Source: Nocardia niigatensis NBRC 100131 (GTDB lineage Bacteria; Actinomycetota; Actinomycetes; Mycobacteriales; Mycobacteriaceae). From it: a stretch of 64,000 nucleotides of DNA. The notes beneath the pieces were generated by a model. The model was not told the origin of the DNA and did not search any database. It was given only the letters and a program-made list of their open reading frames with translations. Location of the stretch: assembly GCF_000308655.1 (NCBI RefSeq), contig NZ_BAGC01000052.1, positions 62,001 through 126,000 on the forward strand. Reading direction: 5' to 3'. Shown here in pieces: positions 44,978 to 54,046 of the stretch. A program made the translations under genes and the position numbers. Position 1 is the stretch's first letter; the number at the start of each line of letters is the position of its first letter.

Positions 44978-46447
44978 TCAGTCCGGTACCGAGTCGGGCT
45001 GCGGCGGCGCGCTTTCTCCAGGCAGCACGATACGGATCAAAGCGCCCCCACGGTCGGAAGTATCGATGTTGATGGTGCCGCCATGTTTGGTCACCACCTG
45101 TTTGACGATGGCCAGCCCGAGGCCGGAGCCGGGCATGGAGCGCGAGGCGGTGGTGCGGTAGAAGCGCTCGAAGACCAGCTCACGTTCGGCGGGCGGGATG
45201 CCGGGCCCGGCGTCGTCGACGGCGAACTCGAGCAGGCCGCGCCCGCTCTCGCGCATGGCGACGAAGACCTTCGCGCCCTCGGGGCTCCATTTGGCGGCGT
45301 TGTCGAGCACATTGAGCAGGGCGCGTTCCAGGCCCGGTTCGTCGCCGTAGATGAACCAGGGGCGCAGCCGGGCCTCGAATTCGATTCCGGTACGCCGCCG
45401 CCGGACGCGTTCCAGGGCCCGCTCGGCCACGTCGCCGAGGTCGATCTGCTCGTAGACGGTTTCGGGCGCGTCCTCCCGGGCCAGGTCGACCAGATCGCCC
45501 ACCAGCGTGGACAACTCCTCGATCTGGGCCATCACGTCGGAGCGCAGCTCGGCCATGTCCTCATCGGGGATGCGGGGCGCGCCCGGCCGGGAGGAGGCGA
45601 TGAGCAGTTCCATATTGGTGCGCAAAGAGGTCAGTGGCGTCTTCAGCTCATGGCCGGCGTCGGCCACCAGCCGGCGCTGCCGTTCCCGGGATTCGCCCAG
45701 GGCGCGCAGCATGGTGTTGAAACTCTCGGTGAGCCGGGCGAGTTCGTCGTCGCCGGTGACCGGGATGGGGGTCAGGTCGTCGGTGCGGGCGATGCGCTCG
45801 GTGGCGGCGGTCAGCCGGGCGATGGGCCGCAAGCCGGTGCGGCCCACGGTGGTTCCTGCCGCGGCGGCCACGATGACCCCGCAGCCGCCGACCACGAACA
45901 GCAGCCAGGCCAGCCGATCCAGCACCTCCTTGGTGGGCTGCAGCCGCTGCGAGACGACCAGGGTGGATCCGGAGTGGGTGCGCCGCGCCAGGACTCGCTG
46001 ATCGTCGACGGTGCGCAGCGAGAAGCTGATCTCGCCGCGGGCCACCGAACGCTCCTGATTGCCGATCGGCGGGATCGTGGTCTGCGGCGGCACATACTGC
46101 GACTGATCGGGGAAGACCAGGGCCACGCCGACGTCGCTCGAGTACAGCCCGGCGAACACCAGCGACTGGAAGCCGAGGCTGTCGAGGTTGTTGTCGATCA
46201 TCACCGAAGCCCGCGCCCGCAGTTGCGAATCCACGTCCGCGTACAGCGAGCGCGCCACCATGGCGTAGGCGGCGATGGAGGTGAACGCGACGGCCACGGC
46301 CACCACGGAGGCGGCCAGCAGCGTGACCCGCCAGCGCAGCGAGACGGACCGGGTCAGCGGCATCGGCGGCCGCAGTTCGGCCGACTCCGGACGAGACCCG
46401 AGTCCGGCGACCACCGGCCGCCGGGGAACGGTTCTTCCCACGAGCAC
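44978..46447 (-). CDS. mprB: Sensor histidine kinase MprB
   Basis: 489 residues. The order is an N-terminal membrane helix (VTLLAASVVAVAVAFTSIAA), an extracytoplasmic sensor loop of about 110 residues, a second membrane helix (LLFVVGGCGVIVAAAAG) and a HAMP region. The phosphoacceptor helix has DAGHELKTPLTSL, and the ATPase domain has NVLDNAAKWSPEGA, DAGPGIPP and GSGLGLAIV. It phosphorylates MprA on envelope stress. The gene lies six bases after mprA. Confidence 0.95.
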   Translation of the reverse strand: MLVGRTVPRRPVVAGLGSRPESAELRPPMPLTRSVSLRWRVTLLAASVVAVAVAFTSIAAYAMVARSLYADVDSQLRARASVMIDNNLDSLGFQSLVFAGLYSSDVGVALVFPDQSQYVPPQTTIPPIGNQERSVARGEISFSLRTVDDQRVLARRTHSGSTLVVSQRLQPTKEVLDRLAWLLFVVGGCGVIVAAAAGTTVGRTGLRPIARLTAATERIARTDDLTPIPVTGDDELARLTESFNTMLRALGESRERQRRLVADAGHELKTPLTSLRTNMELLIASSRPGAPRIPDEDMAELRSDVMAQIEELSTLVGDLVDLAREDAPETVYEQIDLGDVAERALERVRRRRTGIEFEARLRPWFIYGDEPGLERALLNVLDNAAKWSPEGAKVFVAMRESGRGLLEFAVDDAGPGIPPAERELVFERFYRTTASRSMPGSGLGLAIVKQVVTKHGGTINIDTSDRGGALIRIVLPGESAPPQPDSVPD

Positions 46448-46452
46448 GGCTC

Positions 46453-47142
46453 CTACGGCGGGGTCTCGCGCAGCACATAGCCGACGCCGCGCACGGTATG
46501 GATGAGACGCGGTTCACCGTCGGCCTCGGTCTTGCGGCGCAGGTAGCCGATGTACACCTCGAGCGCATTGCCCGAGGTGGGGAAGTCGTAACCCCATACC
46601 TCCTCGAGAATGCGGCTGCGGGTGAGCACCCGGCGGGGGTTGGCCATCAGCATTTCCAGCAGCGAGAACTCGGTACGGGTCAGGCTGATCTGGCGTTCGC
46701 CGCGGGTTACCTCGCGGGTGACCGGATCCAGCGACAGGTCGGCGAAGGCCATGGCCTCCGAGGACGGATCGACCGCATCGCCGGCGGTGCGGCGCAGCAG
46801 CGCGCGCAGCCGGGCCAGCAGTTCCTCCAGCGCGAAGGGCTTGGGTAGGTAGTCGTCGGCGCCGGCGTCCAGCCCGGCGACGCGTTCGGAGACCGAATCC
46901 CGTGCGGTGAGTACCAGAATCGGCAGATCGTCGCCGGTACTGCGGAGCCGGCGGCACACCTCGAGCCCGTCGAGCCGGGGCATCATGACGTCCAGGACCA
47001 GGGCGTCGGGTCGCTGACTGGCGGTCTTCTCCAGGGCGTCCAGACCGTCGACCGCGAGGTCGACGGTGTACCCGTTGAAGGTCAGCGAGCGACGCAGCGA
47101 TTCCCGGACCGCGCGATCGTCGTCGACTACCAGAATGCGCAT
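46453..47142 (-). CDS. mprA: Response regulator MprA
   Basis: 229 residues from ATG 47142. The OmpR/PhoB layout is clear: receiver with VVDDDRAVRESL, phosphoacceptor Asp51 in LVLDVMMPRLDG, the LTARD and KPF positions, then a winged helix with SLTRTEFSLLEMLMANPRRV and GNALEVYIGYLRRKTE. MprA activates pepD and its own operon in M. tuberculosis; repeated GACTGAGA boxes before both transcripts agree. Confidence 0.96.
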   Translation of the reverse strand: MRILVVDDDRAVRESLRRSLTFNGYTVDLAVDGLDALEKTASQRPDALVLDVMMPRLDGLEVCRRLRSTGDDLPILVLTARDSVSERVAGLDAGADDYLPKPFALEELLARLRALLRRTAGDAVDPSSEAMAFADLSLDPVTREVTRGERQISLTRTEFSLLEMLMANPRRVLTRSRILEEVWGYDFPTSGNALEVYIGYLRRKTEADGEPRLIHTVRGVGYVLRETPP

Positions 47143-47473
47143 GACCACCAGTCTGCCCACAGCGACTGAGAGGCGACTGAGAAGGCCCCCTTCGACACGC
47201 CGGGCGACTCGCGCAGATGACCTGCGCATTTCACGGGAGCCCGATGCCAAGTGGTTGCGGTGTCACCCAAATTCACGCGAAACCTGTTGCGGGAAGCGCG
47301 CATTCGGAAACTAAACCTCCAAGTCGCCCGAATTGCCGTTAGTCAGCTCACGCGGTATGTTGCAGGCCGTAAAAGAAGACCCTTAGTTGGTTCCGCGCGG
47401 GTTCGACCCCAAAGCCGTACAACCGCATACGTACCCGAGGGTCAATCGTGAAAGCGGAGGCGACGGAAGCGGG
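47143..47473. promoter_or_regulatory. Divergent promoter region mprA / conservon
   Basis: Contains GACTGAGA at 47164-47171 and 47175-47182, an 11-base direct repeat identical to that upstream of pepD, 22 bases before the mprA start. The right part is the leader of the conservon kinase, with GGAGG about 12 bases before ATG 47474. No other element is clear. Confidence 0.75.
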
Positions 47474-50400
47474 ATGGAAGCAGCACCCCGGTCCTGGCAA
47501 TTCAGCCTGTCCAACTGGCCCGTTACCCGCAAGGTCGGGATCGTGCTGGTGCTCCCGGTGCTCCTCGCCGCGACGTTCGCGGTACTGCGCATCAACAGCG
47601 AATTGCAGACCATTTCGAAACTGAGCGCGGCGACGGAGCAGATGGACGTGCTCCGCCCCACCGTCAAATTCCTCATCACCAGCAACGAACTCGCCGTCGC
47701 CGCGATCACCGGCGGCAACCAGGACGTCGACCCCGATCTCGACGCCGCCACCGCCAAGTTCGACCAGGCCGAGGCCGAACTCGAAACAGTCCTCAAGTCC
47801 TCCAACGCCGATCCGGGTGTCACCAAGGAACTCGGCGCCTCCATCGCGGTCGCCAAGACCATGCGCAACAGCCTGCGCACCAGCTCCCCGCAGACCATCG
47901 GCGACCAGGTCGACGAGGTGCAGACCAAGGCGCAGAACGCGCTCGCGGGCGCGCCCACCGTCGGCGACCTCCGGGTACAGCAGTCCTTCCTGCAGTTCGG
48001 CGCGGCCCAGACCGCTGCCCGCCTGCTCACCCAGGAGCGGATCATGCTCGCCGCGCCCGGGGTGGGCGCCAACCCGGCGCTGCGGACCAAGCTGCTCACC
48101 GCCATCGGCGCCGAGATCACCATGATCGAGGTGTATCGCGGCATGGCGCCGGACTCGGCGCAGAACGCGAACACGCTGAAGGACAACGCCGGCGCCCGTG
48201 TCGGCATCCTGATGCAGAACGTCGCCGATCCGGGCAGCCTGCCGGCCATGCAGGACTCGTTGCACGGCAGCGCCGAGGCGTACGAGAAGGAACTCAACAC
48301 CGTCGCGAACTCGATGGACGGCAAGCTGTCGCAGCTCACCACCGAGGCGCGCAACAACGTGCTTCGTGACACCTCCATCGTGATCGGCATGCTGCTGGCC
48401 GGTCTCGCGCTGGCGCTGGTGGTGGCCCGCTCGCTGGTAGTGCCGGTCCGCCGCCTGCGGCGAGACGCGTTGCAGGTGGCCCACATCGACCTGCCGCAGG
48501 AGCTCGAGGTGGTGCGCGCCGGTGGCGCGACCCCGGAGATCTCGCCGGTCGACGTGCACACCACCGAGGAGATCGGGCAGCTGGCCCGAGCCGTCGACGA
48601 CATCCACTCCCAGGCCCTCCACCTGGCCGCCGAACAGGCGCGACTGCGCCTGCAGATCGGCAACATGTTCGAAACCCTCTCGCGCCGCAGCCAATCCCTC
48701 GTGGAGCAGCAGCTGTCGCTGATCGAGGAACTGGAGCGCGACGAGGACGACTCCGAGCGCCTGCAGTCGCTGTTCCGCCTCGACCACCTCGCCACCCGCA
48801 TGCGCCGCAACGGCGACAACCTGCTGGTGCTGGCCGGAACCGCGCTGCGCCGTGGCCATCTCGCGCCGGTGCCGCTGTCGGACATGCTGTGGTCCTCGGT
48901 CTCGCAGGTGGAGGACTACCAGCGCGTCGAGATCGGCACCGTGCCCGACGGCATCGTCGCCGGTGAGCCGGCCGTCGACATCGAGCACCTGCTGGCCGAG
49001 CTGATCGACAACGCGCTGCGCTACTCCCCGCCCTCCACCCCGGTCGCGGTGTCGGTGGCGCGCGCCGTGGACGGCGGCTACCTGATCGAGATCACCGACC
49101 GCGGCCTCGGCATGAACGCCGAGGACCTGCAGGGCATCAACGACCGCCTGGCCTCCGGTGGCGAGGTCAATGTCGAGACGGCCCGCCGCATGGGTCTTTT
49201 CGTCGTCGGCCGGCTGGCCAAGCGGCACAACATCACCGTCAGCCTGCGCCGCACCTCGGCCATGGTGCAGCAGCCGGGCATCACCGCCAGCGTGCACCTG
49301 CCGGGCAGCCTGGTCTCGCCCGCGCCGGAGCGCGTCGGCGATCCCACCGGGCAGTACCCCGTCTCGCCGCTGCCGGTGCCCCCGTCGGCCCTGGCCTCGG
49401 GGCCGATCGCGGTGCCGTCCGGCACCGGGCCGATCGCCGTTCCGTCCGGTCCGATTCCGGTGCCCCCCAGCCCGATCCCGGGCCCGCAGCCGACGCTCGC
49501 CCCGCCGCGCCTGACCCCGGTGCCGAACCTGCCCGAGCCCGCCCCGGCCACCACCACCGGACGTTTCACCAGTTCCGGCCTGCCGCAGCGCAAGCCGGGC
49601 CTGGACACCGGTGAGCAGCCGATCGTCCCCGCGCTCCCTGAGCGGCGGCAGCCCGCGCAGTCTCAGGATCGGTTCTCCGACGGCTTCACCGACGCCTTCA
49701 CCGAACCCGATGACGCGCGCGCCTACGGTGTGTCCGCGCTGCGGCCGGAACCGGTTGCGCCGCAGGGTCCCGCGCCCGCGCAGTTCTGGGGCGAGGCGAG
49801 CAGCCTGGAGCCGGACCGCTTTTCCGAGCCCATCGAGCGGCCCGAGCCCGTCGCGCCGGTCGCGCAGACCGTGGAGCCGGTGCGTCCGCCCGAGCCGCCC
49901 ATTCGTCACAACGAGTGGCGTGGCGCCGAGCCGGTGGTGTGGGGCCACGATCCCGCGCCCCGGGGCCCGGAGCCGACCGCGCCGATCACCAACGGCCGCG
50001 GCACCGGCGGGAACGGATTCGGCGCCAACCCGAACGGCCCCGACACGGGCAGCTACTTCGGCAACGGGTACAGCGCCTTCGGCGACAACGATCGGCCCAC
50101 GACCCCGAACCCGGCCCCCGCCACCAGCGGTAACGCCACCACCGACAGCACCCCGAACGGCAACGCCGACACCGGGGTTCGCGTCGGCGAGGCCGCACCC
50201 GCCGCCGCGCGCCCGGTCGCTCCCCCGCCCGGCCTGCGTCCGGTCGGCGAGGCACCGACCCCGATCTATCAGCGCATGGTCTCCGAGTGGCTGGTGGAGC
50301 CGGCCGACGGGAACCCGACCGGCGCTGCCTGGTCGTCGAGTTCGGACAGCGGCTGGGCCGCGGCCGAAGAGGCGGCCAATCCGACCACCACCAGTCGCAC

Positions 50401-50578
50401 CGAGGGCGGCCTGCCGATTCGGCGGCCCGGCGCCCAGCTGGTGCCCGGTGCCGTCGCCCAGGAGGACGACGGTAGCGGCCGCAATCCGGACGAGATCCGC
50501 GACAGCCTGAGCCGGCATCTCAGCGGCGTCCGCTCCGGGCGGGCCGACTCCCAGTACAAAGACGGAGGGTATGCATGA
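47474..50578 (+). CDS. cvnA: Conservon sensor kinase (CvnA type)
   Basis: 1034 residues from ATG 47474. A short basic start precedes a first membrane helix (GIVLVLPVLLAATFAVL) and an external helical sensor domain of about 280 residues of the nitrate/nitrite-sensor kind. A second helix (TSIVIGMLLAGLALALVVAR) and HAMP follow. The kinase-like domain has ELIDNALRYSPPSTPVAV, ITDRGLGMNAED and RRMGLFVVGRLAKRH. The last 400 residues are Pro-rich and disordered. In Streptomyces conservons CvnA binds the downstream roadblock, DUF742 and GTPase proteins at the membrane. A normal phosphoacceptor His motif is not obvious. Confidence 0.9.
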   Translation: MEAAPRSWQFSLSNWPVTRKVGIVLVLPVLLAATFAVLRINSELQTISKLSAATEQMDVLRPTVKFLITSNELAVAAITGGNQDVDPDLDAATAKFDQAEAELETVLKSSNADPGVTKELGASIAVAKTMRNSLRTSSPQTIGDQVDEVQTKAQNALAGAPTVGDLRVQQSFLQFGAAQTAARLLTQERIMLAAPGVGANPALRTKLLTAIGAEITMIEVYRGMAPDSAQNANTLKDNAGARVGILMQNVADPGSLPAMQDSLHGSAEAYEKELNTVANSMDGKLSQLTTEARNNVLRDTSIVIGMLLAGLALALVVARSLVVPVRRLRRDALQVAHIDLPQELEVVRAGGATPEISPVDVHTTEEIGQLARAVDDIHSQALHLAAEQARLRLQIGNMFETLSRRSQSLVEQQLSLIEELERDEDDSERLQSLFRLDHLATRMRRNGDNLLVLAGTALRRGHLAPVPLSDMLWSSVSQVEDYQRVEIGTVPDGIVAGEPAVDIEHLLAELIDNALRYSPPSTPVAVSVARAVDGGYLIEITDRGLGMNAEDLQGINDRLASGGEVNVETARRMGLFVVGRLAKRHNITVSLRRTSAMVQQPGITASVHLPGSLVSPAPERVGDPTGQYPVSPLPVPPSALASGPIAVPSGTGPIAVPSGPIPVPPSPIPGPQPTLAPPRLTPVPNLPEPAPATTTGRFTSSGLPQRKPGLDTGEQPIVPALPERRQPAQSQDRFSDGFTDAFTEPDDARAYGVSALRPEPVAPQGPAPAQFWGEASSLEPDRFSEPIERPEPVAPVAQTVEPVRPPEPPIRHNEWRGAEPVVWGHDPAPRGPEPTAPITNGRGTGGNGFGANPNGPDTGSYFGNGYSAFGDNDRPTTPNPAPATSGNATTDSTPNGNADTGVRVGEAAPAAARPVAPPPGLRPVGEAPTPIYQRMVSEWLVEPADGNPTGAAWSSSSDSGWAAAEEAANPTTTSRTEGGLPIRRPGAQLVPGAVAQEDDGSGRNPDEIRDSLSRHLSGVRSGRADSQYKDGGYA

Positions 50579-50982
50579 CCGACACCCAGAGCACCACCAC
50601 CGATGAGAATCTGAACTGGCTGGTCACCCGCTTCACCCGGGAGGTGCCGGGCGTCTCGCACGCCGTCCTGGTCTCCGCGGACGGTCTGCTGCAGGCCACC
50701 AGCCCGCATCTGCCGGCCGATCGCGGCGAGCAGCTGGCCGCGGTCACCGCCGGTCTGGCCAGTCTGTCCGCCGGTGCCGCACAGCTTTTCGAGGGCGGCA
50801 AGGTGATGCAGTCCATCGTCGAGATGCAGCGCGGCTACCTGCTGGTCATGAGTGTCGGCAATGGCTCGCACCTGGCGGTGCTGGCCAACAAGCAGCACGA
50901 CATCGGCCGCATCGGCTATGAGATGGCCCTCCTCGTCGACCGGGTCGGGTCCGTGGTCTCGGCCACCGCCCGCACTGCCTAG
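50575..50982 (+). CDS. cvnB: Roadblock/LC7 domain protein (CvnB type)
   Basis: 135 residues, start overlapping the kinase stop (ATGA). The Roadblock/LC7 fold is LNWLVTRFTREVPGVSHAVL, SADGLLQATSPHLP, AAVTAGLASLSAGAAQLFEG and SHLAVLANKQHDIGRIGYEM. Such proteins dimerise and modulate small GTPases, like MglB with MglA. Here the partner would be the GTPase at 51352. Confidence 0.93.
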   Translation: MTDTQSTTTDENLNWLVTRFTREVPGVSHAVLVSADGLLQATSPHLPADRGEQLAAVTAGLASLSAGAAQLFEGGKVMQSIVEMQRGYLLVMSVGNGSHLAVLANKQHDIGRIGYEMALLVDRVGSVVSATARTA

Positions 50983-50993
50983 ATGAGCCGCCC

Positions 50994-51371
50994 ATGACCA
51001 ATCCCCTTGGTGGCAGCGGTAACCGGCCACCGACCACACGAGTTCGTCCCTACGCGCTGACCTCCGGCCGCACCGAGCCGGCGGTCGATCTACCGCTCGA
51101 AGCGGTCGTCGAAACCCTGTCCTACACCGCCCATTTCGACTGGCCGGCCGGTGACGTGCGGACCGAGATCCTGCGACTCGGTACCGCGCGGCTCTCGGTC
51201 GCCGAGATCGCGGCGCACCTGGGCCGGCCGCTGGGCATGGTGCGGGTCGTCATCGGCGATCTCGTCGTCGCCGGAACCCTGCGCGTGCATTCGACTTTGA
51301 GCGATCAGGCGACCTTCGACGAGCGCCGTTCCCTGATGGAGAGGACACTGCATGGACTCCGCGCCCTATGA
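50994..51371 (+). CDS. cvnC: DUF742 protein (CvnC type)
   Basis: 125 residues. The DUF742 blocks are VRPYALTSGRTEPAVDLPLE, then EILRLGTARLSVAEIAAHLG and LGMVRVVIGDLVVAGTLRVH; the middle part is a winged-helix-like fold. It overlaps the GTPase start by 20 bases. In conservons it bridges the kinase and the GTPase. Confidence 0.93.
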   Translation: MTNPLGGSGNRPPTTRVRPYALTSGRTEPAVDLPLEAVVETLSYTAHFDWPAGDVRTEILRLGTARLSVAEIAAHLGRPLGMVRVVIGDLVVAGTLRVHSTLSDQATFDERRSLMERTLHGLRAL

Positions 51372-52047
51372 CGGCGGAGGCTACCCCGGTGGCCCGCACG
51401 GGGGCCCCGCGTACACGACCGGGCAGTTCCCGAACCTGGCGCTGCAGTACCCGCCGCGACCGGGTGAGGAGTCGCGCACGGCCTCGACCAAGATCGTCGT
51501 AGCCGGCGGTTTCGGGGCCGGCAAGACGACATTCGTGGGCGCGGTCTCGGAGATCGTGCCACTGCGCACCGAGGCCATGGTGACCGGCTACTCCGACGGG
51601 GTCGACGACCTCGCCGCCACGCCGGGCAAGGAAACCACCACGGTGGCCATGGATTTCGGCCGCATCATCCTGCCCGGCAACCTGGTGCTGTACCTGTTCG
51701 GCACCCCCGGGCAGCGGCGGTTCTGGTTCATGTGGGACGACCTGATCCGCGGCGCCATCGGCGCGGTGGTGCTGGTCGACACCCGCCGCATCGAGGACAG
51801 CTTCGCTGCGGTGGACTTCTTCGAGGCCAAGTCGCTGCCGTTCCTGATCGCGGTCAACCGCTTCCCGGACGCGCCGCGCTTCCCGGTCGCCGAACTGCGC
51901 GAGGCGTTGAGCGTGCGCGAGGGCGTGCCGATCGTGGACATCGACGCGCGCGACCCGGCCGAGGTGCGCCGGTCGCTGGCCGCCGTCACCGAGTACGCGA
52001 TCGAACGGCTCACGGCGACACAGCGCGAAACCGCCCAGCGCGGTTAG
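51352..52047 (+). CDS. cvnD: Conservon GTPase (CvnD type)
   Basis: 231 residues. A Gly/Pro-rich start of 40 residues precedes the small GTPase fold: P-loop GGFGAGKTT at 52-60, the switch Thr in KETTTVAMDFGR, YLFGTPGQRRFWFMWDD for the DxxG region (here GTPGQ) and AVNRFPDA in place of NKxD. The replacement of NKxD by NRFPD is usual in this family. It should cycle between GTP and GDP under control of the roadblock protein. Confidence 0.93.
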   Translation: MDSAPYDGGGYPGGPHGGPAYTTGQFPNLALQYPPRPGEESRTASTKIVVAGGFGAGKTTFVGAVSEIVPLRTEAMVTGYSDGVDDLAATPGKETTTVAMDFGRIILPGNLVLYLFGTPGQRRFWFMWDDLIRGAIGAVVLVDTRRIEDSFAAVDFFEAKSLPFLIAVNRFPDAPRFPVAELREALSVREGVPIVDIDARDPAEVRRSLAAVTEYAIERLTATQRETAQRG

Positions 52048-52089
52048 CAGTTCGCCCGACCGCGGACGCAGACGAAGACAGGGGTGTCG

Positions 52090-52923
52090 ATGATCTACTT
52101 CTCCATGGGCTACTGGGTCCTGGCGCTGGCGTTGATCGTGTCGTTCGCGGGGGCGGCGTGCGGTCTGGCCTGTATCCGCCAGTCCACCAAGTCGGTGACG
52201 CAGCGGTTCCGGATCGTGTGGCTGTTCGTGGCGGCGGTGTCCATCGGCGGCGTCGGCGTCGCCATGCCGGTGTTCGTGTCGATGCTGGGCTTCGACATCC
52301 GGGGCAGCCAGCTGCGCTACGACAACGTGTCCATCACCCTGTTCTCGGTGCTGTCGGCGGCCACCGTGTTCGCGGCGCTGCTCATCAACGGGCGGCGCCT
52401 GGTCTGGTGGCGGCTGCTGGTGGCGGCCGGCGTCATGGCCTTCGGCTTCGGTGACGTCCACCAATTGCTGCTGGGCGCCATCCGGATTCAGGGCAGCGTG
52501 GAGCGCAGCCTGGTGTCCTCGGTGGCGGTGTACGTGATCGCCTTCGTGCTCTCGGCGCTGATGCTGTGGTTCAGCCTGTGGGTCGCCTCGGTGCCGATGG
52601 TGCTGGCGGGCGCGGTGCTCTACGCGATCATGGTGATCGGCATGCACTACGCCGGGCTGACCGGGCTCGAGGTGCACGTGGATCCGGCCGCGGCCGTGCC
52701 GCACGGCAATGTGCTGTTCAACTTCTTCGTGCCGACCTTCATCATCGGCACGCTGTCGCTGGCGATTCCGATCACGGCCATCCTGGTCGCGCCCGACCGG
52801 CGTGAGGCGCGGGCCCCGAAGGCGTCCGCCGATCCGCAGGTGGCGCACGGCACTTCGCTGCAGGCGGCCTCGCAGCAGGCCGCGGTCCAGCAGGGTCAGC
52901 GGCGGCCGGAATCGGTGCGCTGA
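52090..52923 (+). CDS. MHYT-domain membrane protein, fifth conservon gene
   Basis: 277 residues from ATG 52090. About seven membrane helices are visible (LALALIVSFAGAACGLACI, IVWLFVAAVSIGGVGVAMPV, LVASVPMV..., YAIMVIGMHYAGLTGL). MHYAG matches the MHYT motif, and a partly changed copy is VAMPVFVSMLG. MHYT domains are proposed to bind copper and sense oxygen, CO or NO. The tail is Ala/Gln-rich and basic. It follows the GTPase gene by 42 bases and is probably part of the signalling unit, replacing the cytochrome P450 found in some Streptomyces conservons. Confidence 0.8.
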   Translation: MIYFSMGYWVLALALIVSFAGAACGLACIRQSTKSVTQRFRIVWLFVAAVSIGGVGVAMPVFVSMLGFDIRGSQLRYDNVSITLFSVLSAATVFAALLINGRRLVWWRLLVAAGVMAFGFGDVHQLLLGAIRIQGSVERSLVSSVAVYVIAFVLSALMLWFSLWVASVPMVLAGAVLYAIMVIGMHYAGLTGLEVHVDPAAAVPHGNVLFNFFVPTFIIGTLSLAIPITAILVAPDRREARAPKASADPQVAHGTSLQAASQQAAVQQGQRRPESVR

Positions 52924-52963
52924 GCGTTTCTCCTCGTCGCGCGTTGTGCGCGAGTCGTTTCCC

Positions 52964-52993
52964 GGGCCGGGTCGATGCCGATCGACCCGGCCC
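52964..52993. terminator. Bidirectional terminator after the conservon
   Basis: Perfect 13-bp stem GGGCCGGGTCGAT with a GCCG loop; flanking CGAGTCG and CGACTCG can extend it. It lies between convergent genes. Confidence 0.8.
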
Positions 52994-53007
52994 GACTCGT
53001 CTCCGGA

Positions 53008-53829
53008 TCAACCTGCGGCGGCGGGCGTCTCGGCGCCGGTGGGATCGAGCGGGGCGGCGGTGGCGGGGTCGAGCAGGCCGAACAGTTCGCCCTGCGGCGC
53101 GGCCATGATGGCCATCCGGCCGAAGGGTCCGTCGGTGGCGGACATGAGCACGGTCGCGCCCAGCTCGACGGCCCGGGTGAGGCCGGAGTCGATGCCCGCG
53201 AACTGGAACCAGGTCAGCCAGTATGGCTGGGCGGCGGCCACACCGTTGACGCTGTCGTCGTTGATGCCGCCGACCGCCTCGGTCCCGCCGGGCGGAGTGA
53301 AGGTGGCGTAGCGCATGGCCTCGTCGTCGAATTCGGTGAAGGTGAAGCCGAAGACCTCGCCGTAGAACGCCTTCGCGGCCGCGAAATCACCGGTGTGCAG
53401 GTCGTTCCAGACGTAGGCGCCGTGCTCGTTGAACACCGCCGCGCCGTCGTGCGCGCGGGCCTCCCAGACGGCGAAGGGCGCCCCGGAGGCGTCGGCGGCC
53501 ACGAACATGCGGCCGAACTCCATCACGTCGAAGGCCGGCACCAGCAGGCTGCCGCCCGCCGACGTCACCTGCTCGGCGGCCTTGTCGGCGTCGGCCACCG
53601 CGAAATACGTGGTCCACACCGACGGCACTCCGGCCTCCGGCTTGGGGCCGATGCCCGCCACCGCCTGGCCGTCGCGCAGAGCCATGAGGTATCCCCCGGC
53701 GTCCTCGCCGCCTTGCATGTCCCAGCCGAACAGCGCGGCGTAGAACTCGCCGGCCGCGGCCGGATCGTCGACCTGACAGTCGACCCAGCACGGTGTTCCC
53801 GGGGGCCAGGCCTCATTGCGTACAGGCAT
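53008..53829 (-). CDS. Two-domain VOC (glyoxalase-like) protein
   Basis: 273 residues made of two repeated VOC modules: CWVDCQVDDPAAAGEFYAAL with GWDMQGGEDAGGY, then YVWNDLHTGDFAAAKAFYGE with VFGFTFTEFDD. Each repeat has its own FAVADADKAA / FQFAGIDSGL second half, and the motifs GAPFAVWEAR and QGELFGLLDP end the modules. This is the actinobacterial glyoxalase/antibiotic-resistance-like group that folds as an internal dimer. The substrate is unknown. It is monocistronic. Confidence 0.85.
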   Translation of the reverse strand: MPVRNEAWPPGTPCWVDCQVDDPAAAGEFYAALFGWDMQGGEDAGGYLMALRDGQAVAGIGPKPEAGVPSVWTTYFAVADADKAAEQVTSAGGSLLVPAFDVMEFGRMFVAADASGAPFAVWEARAHDGAAVFNEHGAYVWNDLHTGDFAAAKAFYGEVFGFTFTEFDDEAMRYATFTPPGGTEAVGGINDDSVNGVAAAQPYWLTWFQFAGIDSGLTRAVELGATVLMSATDGPFGRMAIMAAPQGELFGLLDPATAAPLDPTGAETPAAAG

Positions 53830-54046
53830 CGGTCATCACCTTTCCGCCTCTCCGCGACTTCAGCGCCCGGCTGAGAGCCGTTGACAGGCATGCATCCGGA
53901 GTGAAGTTGAGAGCCAACCCGATTCTGGACGTCCCCGGCGAGTTACCCCGATCGTGCGAAATCAGTCGTCGCGTTCGCTCATAGCCGACCAGTCAACCAC
54001 CGCATTACAGTCCGTTCGGCGTGTCCACCGAATTACAGTGGGAGTC

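Noticed and set aside
47474..50578. Very long minus-strand frame (over 1000 codons) opposite the conservon kinase
   Set aside because: The plus strand has membrane helices, HAMP and ATPase motifs and overlaps the next conservon gene correctly; the minus frame has none.
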